NCBI RefSeq assembly: GCF_013201665.1
Contig: NZ_CP053840.1
Location: forward strand, 2,108,001-2,172,000
Direction of reading: 5' to 3'
From: Arcobacter venerupis
GTDB taxonomy: Bacteria; Campylobacterota; Campylobacteria; Campylobacterales; Arcobacteraceae
Length of the DNA stretch: 64,000 nt
How positions within the stretch are numbered: the stretch's first letter is position 1; every line of letters begins with the position of its first letter. The notes beneath the pieces are model-generated. The model had not been told where the DNA came from. It saw only the letters and a program-made list of their open reading frames with translations, and did not search any database. Below, in pieces: positions 54,336 through 61,672 of this stretch. Made by a program: the position numbers and the translations under genes.

Positions 54336-55163
54336 CTATCTTTGAATATCTTTATTATAAGCACCTAAACCTGGTTTATAAGTTTTTTCAAAAATGAATT
54401 GTTTGATTCCTTCTTTTCTTCCTGTATTATCAAAGAAATTTGCAGCTTCTTGAGCTTTTACTAAATACTCTTCAGCATTTGCATAAGTCATTTCTGATAC
54501 TTTTCTAACTGCATCTTTTGTAGCTTTTAGGGCAACTGGATTTTTTTGGATTAATACATTACAAACTTCAGTAACTCTTTCTTTTAATTTTGATGCTTCT
54601 ACAGATTCATTTACTAATCCCCACTCAGCAGCTTTTTTACCACTTACATTTTCACCCATCATTGCATGGTACATTGCATTTCTAAAACTTAATAATTCAA
54701 CAGCAATTTTTGTAGCTCCTCCACCTGGTAAAATTCCCCAGTTAATTTCACTTAAACCAAATTGTGCATCATCAGAAGCAAAAGCTAAATCACAAGCGAA
54801 TAATGGACCATAAGCTCCACCAAAGCACCAACCATTTACCATAGCGATTGTAGGTTTATTAAAATCTCTCAATCTTTTCCACCAACCATAAGATTCTCTT
54901 TGGGCTTTTCTTGTTCCTGCTAAACCATCTTTTTCAGTTTCAACAAAATACTCTTTTAAATCCATTCCTGCACTAAAAGCTGTTCCCTCACCTGTTAAAA
55001 CAAAAACACCTACTTCATCGTTGTACTCTAATTCATCAAGAATTTCCATCATTCTTCTGTTTAGAGTTGGACTCATGCAATTTCTTTTTTCTGGTCTGTT
55101 AAATTTAACCCACGCTATTTTATTTTCGATTGTATATTCAACTACATTTGTTTCATTTGCCAT
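54336..55163 (-). CDS. Hydroxycinnamoyl-CoA hydratase-lyase
   Basis: This 275-residue crotonase-fold enzyme has NRPEKRNCMSPTLNRRMMEI, FSAGMDLKEYF, KPTIAMVNGWCFGGAYGPLF and the catalytic Glu in QFGLSEINWGILPGGG (residue 139). These stretches match the feruloyl/4-hydroxycinnamoyl-CoA hydratase-lyases (Ech, HcaA, FerB), including the Tyr that contacts the phenol group (residue 72). It hydrates the side chain and cleaves it to acetyl-CoA plus an aromatic aldehyde. From memory of the Pseudomonas structure, a second phenol-contacting Tyr (239 there) is Val 235 here. The gene lies 54 bp after the acyl-CoA dehydrogenase gene. Confidence 0.92.
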   Translation of the reverse strand: MANETNVVEYTIENKIAWVKFNRPEKRNCMSPTLNRRMMEILDELEYNDEVGVFVLTGEGTAFSAGMDLKEYFVETEKDGLAGTRKAQRESYGWWKRLRDFNKPTIAMVNGWCFGGAYGPLFACDLAFASDDAQFGLSEINWGILPGGGATKIAVELLSFRNAMYHAMMGENVSGKKAAEWGLVNESVEASKLKERVTEVCNVLIQKNPVALKATKDAVRKVSEMTYANAEEYLVKAQEAANFFDNTGRKEGIKQFIFEKTYKPGLGAYNKDIQR

Positions 55164-55217
55164 TTTATTTCCTTTTATTTTTAAATTAATTTTTATGATT
55201 CTTTTGAATCTTTATTT

Positions 55218-57239
55218 TTATTTACTTTGCCAATCATGGGCAAATACCTGAGGTTTAATATCTTTAATTAGAGAACTATTTCCATTTAAAGCATCATCAC
55301 CAACTTTTATTAAATGTCTTCGTAAAGTTTCAGTTGAAGATAATCCTTTTAATATTTGGATTCCTTCAATTTCAAGCTTCATAATCTCAGATTGAAGCGC
55401 TGCAATAGCTTGTTGAGACTCATCTTGTTTTGAAGCATGAGTACAAAGAGCTAACATTGCAACTAATAGCTCTATTTTTTTACCCAATCTTTGAATTGGA
55501 ACCTGTGCATGTGTTTGTTCTAATTGATAGTACAAACTAATACCAAGGTAAAGCCATTTACATTTTCTTAAATTTCTCTCAGCATAATAAACATATTTTT
55601 TTAAATCAGCAGGAACTTCTACATAACGAGTTTTCATCCATAAAGGAACAAATCGTCCCACAATATGAGGTATTTCACATATTGCATTTTTAAGAATCCA
55701 TCCAATTAATTTATATAAACCTGGTTTTAAAATTAATTTTCCTGTTGCAGTTAAACAACGCATTGGATGTTTAATAAATGTTTTTAAATCAATTTTTAAA
55801 ATTCGATTTTCTTTTGAAACAGCTTCACCATTTACCATATTTGCTTCTTGAAGAACACTTAACATACTAACCATGTATGATGAAGTAAATTTAGAAGTAA
55901 TATCTTTTATCATTCCCATTAATATCAAATCATTTTCACCCTCAACTATTCCAAATACATGCATATTTACCCTAGCTTCTGTGATTCTTGATTCTTTATC
56001 AAAACTTCGTCCACCAATTACTCTTTCACAAGCTATTAATGAATTTAATGCAGCACTAGCAGCATAAGATTTTGAAATATCCCTAAGTCCTGCTAAATCT
56101 ACACCTTGCGAATCTTGGCTTAATGAAAGATGCGAAAGAGCTTGAGAAGCTAATGCTCCTCCTAATATTTTTCCAATTCCAAGTCTTGGTAACTCATGTT
56201 TAATAATATGGCCACCAACACCTAGTCTTTGTTTTGCATAATTAATAGAATCAACTGCCATCATTTTTTGATAACCAGCACACATAGCAGTTAACATACA
56301 TCTTCCCATTCTTAAGCAATAAAATAAAACTTCTACACCATCTGCTTTTATCTCATTTTCAGCAGGAATTGGGAAATTTATAAACTCTATTCTGCTGTTA
56401 TATATTGATTTAAATGCATCAGAATTTCCCTCTGTGATTTTAAATTGGTATTCATCATTATTTACATCTTCTTTTGGAAGTTCAATAATAAATAAACCTA
56501 TTTTTTTACCACCTTTTCCAATTCTTGCTGCAATTGCCATTAATCCATTATGAATTGCACTTGTAATATAAAGTTTATTTGCAGCACCTTGAGCAAATAA
56601 TCTAAAACAATTATTAGATTCATCTTTCTCAACATAAGCTTCAATTTTTTTAGCATTTACTCCAACACCTACTTCTGTTAATGCAAAAGATGTAATTCTT
56701 CCTTGTGCAATCATTGGTAAAAAAGTAGATTTTTGTTTATCATCACCATAACCAAGAAGTGAGCTTGAACCAATTGTTAATTGTCCTGATAACTCAACAG
56801 CTAATGCACCTAAGCCATTTGATGCTAAAGACTCTTCTAAAATTGCTAACTGATTATAGTTTAATCCCAATCCTCCAAATTCAGCTGGAACTGTAAATCC
56901 ATACGCTGTATTTGTAGAAACTTCTTTTCTTAATTTTGAAGATAATTTTTTATCACTTGTAAATGCTTGACCACTTTCAAGTAAAGATAAAGCAGTATCT
57001 AAAATCTTGTCTGCTTCATTAGTTTTTGCTGCATTCATAGCATTTACGCCAGATGTTAGCTCAGAAAGTTCTGGTTGTGGTCCGTAAATTAAACGCTCAA
57101 CTAAACTAGAATTTGTAAGATTTAATTTTTTAGAAGCACCTGACATTGCTTCATCTAAAGCACCAACATCTTGTGCTTGTAAATGATCACCAGCAGCAGC
57201 TAATGCTTCTGTTGCAGCTGATTTTCCATTTGTTCCCAT
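55218..57239 (-). CDS. Acyl-CoA dehydrogenase, probably acting on hydroxyphenylpropionyl-CoA
   Basis: The 673-residue FAD enzyme is longer than a classical 380-residue acyl-CoA dehydrogenase. It has an N-terminal extension (about 90 residues, Ala-rich), the N-terminal helical domain (GFTVPAEFGGLGLNYNQLAI), FAD-binding TSFALTEVGVGV, the C-terminal helical domain (INYAKQRLGVGGHIIKHELP, HVFGIVEGENDLIL with the likely catalytic Glu) and a C-terminal extension of about 200 residues, as in VLCAD/FadE-type enzymes. HcaD of Acinetobacter, in an equivalent cluster, desaturates dihydro-hydroxycinnamoyl-CoA; that role fits here. First gene of the operon. Confidence 0.85.
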   Translation of the reverse strand: MGTNGKSAATEALAAAGDHLQAQDVGALDEAMSGASKKLNLTNSSLVERLIYGPQPELSELTSGVNAMNAAKTNEADKILDTALSLLESGQAFTSDKKLSSKLRKEVSTNTAYGFTVPAEFGGLGLNYNQLAILEESLASNGLGALAVELSGQLTIGSSSLLGYGDDKQKSTFLPMIAQGRITSFALTEVGVGVNAKKIEAYVEKDESNNCFRLFAQGAANKLYITSAIHNGLMAIAARIGKGGKKIGLFIIELPKEDVNNDEYQFKITEGNSDAFKSIYNSRIEFINFPIPAENEIKADGVEVLFYCLRMGRCMLTAMCAGYQKMMAVDSINYAKQRLGVGGHIIKHELPRLGIGKILGGALASQALSHLSLSQDSQGVDLAGLRDISKSYAASAALNSLIACERVIGGRSFDKESRITEARVNMHVFGIVEGENDLILMGMIKDITSKFTSSYMVSMLSVLQEANMVNGEAVSKENRILKIDLKTFIKHPMRCLTATGKLILKPGLYKLIGWILKNAICEIPHIVGRFVPLWMKTRYVEVPADLKKYVYYAERNLRKCKWLYLGISLYYQLEQTHAQVPIQRLGKKIELLVAMLALCTHASKQDESQQAIAALQSEIMKLEIEGIQILKGLSSTETLRRHLIKVGDDALNGNSSLIKDIKPQVFAHDWQSK

Positions 57240-57304
57240 AAATTTTCCTTTCTTTTCTTAACTCTTCTTATTTGTTATTTTAGAAGTCTAACAGAAGAAA
57301 ACTT

Positions 57305-57348
57305 AAAAGTATCTTACTGGTATAATACTTTTAAGATATAAATATCTT
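57305..57348. promoter_or_regulatory. Divergent promoter-operator of the hydroxycinnamate operon and its MarR gene
   Basis: Two perfect inverted repeats: AAAAGTAT/ATACTTTT (57305-57312, 57325-57332) and AAGATAT/ATATCTT (57333-57339, 57342-57348). A TATAAT box (57321-57326) serves the plus-strand marR gene, and a TAAGAT-like box on the minus strand could serve the operon. The second repeat covers the predicted marR transcription start. The half-site AAGATAT also occurs in the operator at 4320. Confidence 0.6.
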
Positions 57349-57410
57349 ACTTTTTAAATACAAGTATTATATTAAAGAAATTTTAATATTAGAAATGCTA
57401 TTCTGTTGCT

Positions 57411-57896
57411 ATGAATAAACAAGAACTAGAAACAAAAATACAAAGAGTACGAGAGCGTTCTCCTGAGACTTATAACGATGTTTTACATGTAGTTGTGCCA
57501 TTTTATATGTACCACCAAAAATTATATAGAGGTACTACAAAAATACAAGAGGAAAAATATAATATATCAAATAGTGAACTTGATGTTATGCGTTGTTTAC
57601 TTATGTCAAATAATGCTGATAATGTTTTAAGTCCTACAAAAATATATGAAAAACTAATATTTACTTCAGGAGCAATAACAAAAGTACTTAAAAAGTTAGA
57701 AGAAAAAGCTTATGTTATACGTATAAATAATCAATATGATAAAAGAAGTAGTTTAGTTCAATTAACACCTCTTGGTTATGAAGTTTGTAAAAATGCTTTA
57801 ATAGATGTTTTTGCATTTGAAGAAGAGTGTTTTTCTAAACTTACAAAAGAAGAGATGAAGATTTATGAAGATCTTACATTAAAGCTTTTATCTTAA
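57411..57896 (+). CDS. MarR-family regulator, HcaR/FerC-like
   Basis: The winged helix of this 161-residue protein is intact (LDVMRCLLMSNNADNVLSPT, FTSGAITKVLKKLEEKAYVI, DKRSSLVQLTPLGY). It is divergent from the acyl-CoA dehydrogenase-led operon. In Acinetobacter (HcaR) and Sphingobium (FerC) the equivalent MarR proteins repress the hydroxycinnamate genes and are released by hydroxycinnamoyl-CoA thioesters; by analogy that is the expected mechanism here. It resembles the efflux-operon MarR at 3819, pointing to a recent family expansion. It is convergent with pobA. Confidence 0.88.
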   Translation: MNKQELETKIQRVRERSPETYNDVLHVVVPFYMYHQKLYRGTTKIQEEKYNISNSELDVMRCLLMSNNADNVLSPTKIYEKLIFTSGAITKVLKKLEEKAYVIRINNQYDKRSSLVQLTPLGYEVCKNALIDVFAFEEECFSKLTKEEMKIYEDLTLKLLS

Positions 57897-57967
57897 ATTA
57901 TGAGTTATTAGTTTGTGCTCAAAACTTGCAAAAAATTTGCAAATTTTGACTAATGATAGAGACTCTT

Positions 57968-59197
<1,230 letters not shown>

Positions 59198-59200
59198 TTA

Positions 59201-59241
59201 TTGTTCTATATAAAATACTTATGTTCTTCTATATGGAACAA
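59201..59241. promoter_or_regulatory. IclR-type half-site cluster between pobA and its regulator
   Basis: Three related half-sites: TTGTTCTATAT (59201-59211), TGTTCTTCTATAT (59222-59234, same orientation) and ATATGGAACAA (59231-59241, inverted). The first and third form an 11-bp inverted repeat with one mismatch. Two inverted and one direct half-site is also the layout reported for PcaU/PobR operators in Acinetobacter. Confidence 0.55.
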
Positions 59242-59269
59242 AATGTCTAAATTTTAATGAAATATGCAA

Positions 59270-59275
59270 TATAAT
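59270..59275 (+). promoter_or_regulatory. -10 box of the iclR (pobR-like) gene
   Basis: Plus-strand TATAAT lies 29 bp before the ATG at 59305. Confidence 0.5.
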
Positions 59276-59304
59276 GATAAAAATCAACAAATTTGGAGCT
59301 TTTT

Positions 59305-60069
59305 ATGAACAATAGTTCGAATTTATCTTCTGTAGAAAATGCTTTAAAAATACTTGAATGTTTTACTATTGATGAGACAGAAAAAAGAGTCACTCAAATT
59401 GCAATTGAGTTAGACTTAGCAAAAAGTACAGTTAGTAGACTTTTAAAAACTTTGTTAAATAAAGGTTATGTTAAAAAAAATCCAGAAACACAAAAATACT
59501 CCCTTGGAACAAAAATTTTAACTTTATATAGTTCTTTGATGTCAGAGATGGAAGTTGTAAAAGAAGCACATACAATTTTAGAAGAACTTGCACATGAGAC
59601 TTCCGAGTCAGTTCAATTAGCAGAATTAGAAGGCTCAAGCGTAATATATATGGAACAAATTAAATCAAGTTATCCAATACAAATCTTTGCACATATAGGA
59701 AGAATAAATCCCATTCACTGTACAAGCTCAGGAAAATTACTCTTTGCATATCAAAAAGAGAGCGTAATTGATAAGCTTTTAGAAATGAATTTTCATAGAT
59801 ATACCTCATCAACTGTGACTAATCCTGTTATATTAAAAGAGGAATTAAAAGAAATTAAAAAACTTGGTTATTGTTATATTCAAAATGAGTTTATAGATGG
59901 TATTGTTTCCATCGCTGCACCAATAAGGGATTATAATAAAAATATAATAGCAGCGGTTTCTTTAGTTGGCCCAATTCAAAGGATAAATGGAGTAAAAGCT
60001 CAACAATTTATAAATAAAGTTGTTGAAGCTAGTAAGAAGATTTCTTTGAAGATGGGGTATAGAACCTAG
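59305..60069 (+). CDS. IclR-family regulator of pobA (PobR-like)
   Basis: I start at the ATG at 59305, seven bases after GGAG, giving 254 residues; a TTG four codons earlier overlaps that ribosome site. The protein has an IclR winged helix (VENALKILECFTIDETEKRV, AKSTVSRLLKTLLNKGYV) and effector domain (SVQLAELEGSSVIYMEQIKS, HIGRINPIHCTSSGKLLFAY, GIVSIAAPIRDYNKNIIAAV). Divergent from pobA, it is probably its 4-hydroxybenzoate-responsive activator. The last 89 bp of coding sequence (before the terminal Arg-Thr) are repeated 1462 bp downstream, beyond a toxin-antitoxin pair, so the present C-terminus (MGYRT) may have been regenerated by an insertion. Confidence 0.9.
   Translation: MNNSSNLSSVENALKILECFTIDETEKRVTQIAIELDLAKSTVSRLLKTLLNKGYVKKNPETQKYSLGTKILTLYSSLMSEMEVVKEAHTILEELAHETSESVQLAELEGSSVIYMEQIKSSYPIQIFAHIGRINPIHCTSSGKLLFAYQKESVIDKLLEMNFHRYTSSTVTNPVILKEELKEIKKLGYCYIQNEFIDGIVSIAAPIRDYNKNIIAAVSLVGPIQRINGVKAQQFINKVVEASKKISLKMGYRT
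59972..60060 (+). repeat. Direct repeat copy 1 (3' end of the IclR gene)
   Basis: 89 bp that match 61434-61522 at 86 positions. The mismatches are at 59976, 59982 and 59990, and the last 70 bp are identical. The copies bracket the AbiEii-type toxin-antitoxin pair. Confidence 0.95.
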
Positions 60070-60087
60070 GAGTTATTTGATTTTTTC

Positions 60088-60837
60088 TTAATAAACCCAA
60101 ACTTCATTTTCAATAAAAATATATTCTTCACTTGATAATTCATATCCAATATCATATGAGGCAACTATATTTTCAAGAAATAAAGTCAGATATGAAATGG
60201 CATTATTAGCTAATATTTGATACTCAGAATTTGGATTCATAAGTATTATTTCTGCTAAATATAAATTCTTTAATTCTTCAGAATTATTTATATTTAGAAC
60301 TGTTTCATATAGTATTTTTATTTTATCTTTTGATAAAATCATTCTTGTAAAAATATCAGGCTCTTTATGAATAGCTATTGCTATATCAAAAAGATCTCTG
60401 GCATTTCCAACATCACCTCTATAATAAATCTTTTTAGCAATAATCTCTTCAATAGAATCTATTATAACTTCCCTATTCCATAAATGTACCTTTAAATATG
60501 GATTGTATGATTTTTTTATTACATCAAAAAATTGTATTTTTGAATTTTCATCTATAATAATTTCTGTATAAATATCATTATGTCTGAAATTTTCGTCATA
60601 ACCTATTGAGTTCATTTTAGATTTTATTTCTTGACTCCAATTTGAAGGTTTAAGTAAATGTGTTCTATTTTCTTTATCATAAATGAAAATATCAATATCA
60701 GTTGAATATCTATGATTCCAATAATATACAGCCAAGGCTGTACCTCCACCTAAAGAAGAGACTTCTTTTAAATTATTTTCTTCTAATAATTGAAAAGCTA
60801 CATCAAACATTTCTTTTTGTTTAAAAAAATTATACAT
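60088..60837 (-). CDS. AbiEii/AbiGii-type nucleotidyltransferase toxin
   Basis: The 249-residue protein has the nucleotidyltransferase signature SSLGGGTALAVYYWNHRYST followed by DIDIF (the catalytic Asp pair, about residue 50) and a distal IIAKKIYYRGDVGNARDLFD segment typical of the AbiEii/DUF1814 family. Family toxins transfer nucleotides, for example to tRNA acceptor ends, and act in phage defence or type IV toxin-antitoxin systems. The start overlaps the 3' end of the upstream HTH gene by eight bases, so the two are translationally coupled. The pair lies inside the 89-bp direct repeats. Confidence 0.88.
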   Translation of the reverse strand: MYNFFKQKEMFDVAFQLLEENNLKEVSSLGGGTALAVYYWNHRYSTDIDIFIYDKENRTHLLKPSNWSQEIKSKMNSIGYDENFRHNDIYTEIIIDENSKIQFFDVIKKSYNPYLKVHLWNREVIIDSIEEIIAKKIYYRGDVGNARDLFDIAIAIHKEPDIFTRMILSKDKIKILYETVLNINNSEELKNLYLAEIILMNPNSEYQILANNAISYLTLFLENIVASYDIGYELSSEEYIFIENEVWVY

Positions 60838-61351
60838 GACTTAAATTCTTTTTATTTAATATTTTTTGTAATGAAGAGGGTATAACTTTTTTATTTTCAA
60901 TATTTGTAGAAATATGTTTTAATCTGAATCTTCTATCCCATTTTATTGCAATACCATTTATATTTCTAAAAGAACTTGATATATACAAATTTTTAATATC
61001 TCTTTTTGAAACATTAAAAGTTTTTACAAAATCATCTAATTCAGATGGTTCAATCTCCTTAAAAAACTTAGAATAAATAGTTTGTTCTCGTATTGTTGCA
61101 TTATGGTAATTTTTGTTTGAAAAAGCTTTTTTTATTTCATCATATGAAAATTTAGATGAATTATCTATATTTCTATTTAAAATATGAAAAATCCTATGAT
61201 TGTTTTTTTTTGATAATATACTTTCTACAAGCTTTAAATCAAGATTTTTAAGTAAGTCAAAAAGTTTGAATCTATTACTATTTTCTTGTTTCCAATCATT
61301 TAAAGTTGCAAAGGGTATATCTAAATAATTACTAATTTCTTTTTGTGTCAT
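60830..61351 (-). CDS. HTH-type partner (probable antitoxin) of the AbiEii toxin
   Basis: I start at the ATG at 61349-61351, which has AAAAGGAG upstream, giving 173 residues; the longer open frame has an unlikely hydrophobic extension that crosses the promoter. The N-terminus reads MTQKEISNYLDIPFATLNDW, a helix-turn-helix of the kind that binds its own promoter. The rest is helical and basic (IAIKWDRRFRLKHISTNIEN). It does not look like the usual AbiEi antitoxin with its winged helix and C-terminal domain. I infer antitoxin function from its position, overlap and operator-like palindrome in the promoter. Confidence 0.75.
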   Translation of the reverse strand: MTQKEISNYLDIPFATLNDWKQENSNRFKLFDLLKNLDLKLVESILSKKNNHRIFHILNRNIDNSSKFSYDEIKKAFSNKNYHNATIREQTIYSKFFKEIEPSELDDFVKTFNVSKRDIKNLYISSSFRNINGIAIKWDRRFRLKHISTNIENKKVIPSSLQKILNKKNLSHV

Positions 61352-61369
61352 TACAACTCCTTTTATTAC

Positions 61370-61398
61370 ATTATATATGATAATCGTAATTATGTCAA
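61370..61398 (-). promoter_or_regulatory. Full-consensus sigma-70 promoter of the toxin-antitoxin operon
   Basis: Minus strand TTGACA (61393-61398), 17-bp spacer, TATAAT (61370-61375). A palindrome ATAAT-CGTA-ATTAT (61380-61393) lies in the spacer and touches the -35, a good place for autorepression. A perfect -35 is unusual among the other promoters of this window. Confidence 0.8.
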
Positions 61399-61433
61399 CA
61401 TAAAAGAAAAAAATCATATATCACATTCTCTTA

Positions 61434-61522
61434 CAATACAAAGAATAAATGTAGTAAAAGCTCAACAATTTATAAATAAAGTTGTTGAAGCTAGTAAGAA
61501 GATTTCTTTGAAGATGGGGTAT
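61434..61522 (+). repeat. Direct repeat copy 2
   Basis: Second copy of the 89-bp repeat (see 59972-60060). It lies just upstream of the toxin-antitoxin promoter and marks the right border of the inserted segment. Confidence 0.95.
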
Positions 61523-61531
61523 CGGGAGTAA
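61434..61531 (+). pseudogene. Detached 3' end of the IclR gene
   Basis: In frame this stretch encodes IQRINVVKAQQFINKVVEAS, then KKISLKMGYRE and a TAA. It is the IclR C-terminus with a different ending from the intact gene (MGYRT). The likely explanation is that a 1.4-kb segment carrying the toxin-antitoxin pair entered the gene near its 3' end and restored a working C-terminus, leaving the old end here. The frame continues upstream into unrelated sequence, so it is not a functional gene. Confidence 0.8.
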
Positions 61532-61672
61532 AGTGTTGGTTATGGGTTGAAACAAATATTTGAATACAATGAAATCAGGTATCTATTAATAGACTTTGTA
61601 TATATTTATTCATCATTCTTATTATACGTATTTAAAATATTTTATTATTATTTATTTCTTTTGCATGGTTTA

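Noticed and set aside
61343-61531. A 62-residue gene on the plus strand
   Set aside because: Its first half crosses the toxin-antitoxin promoter on the other strand and its second half is the duplicated IclR C-terminus; it is a fusion by chance, not a gene.
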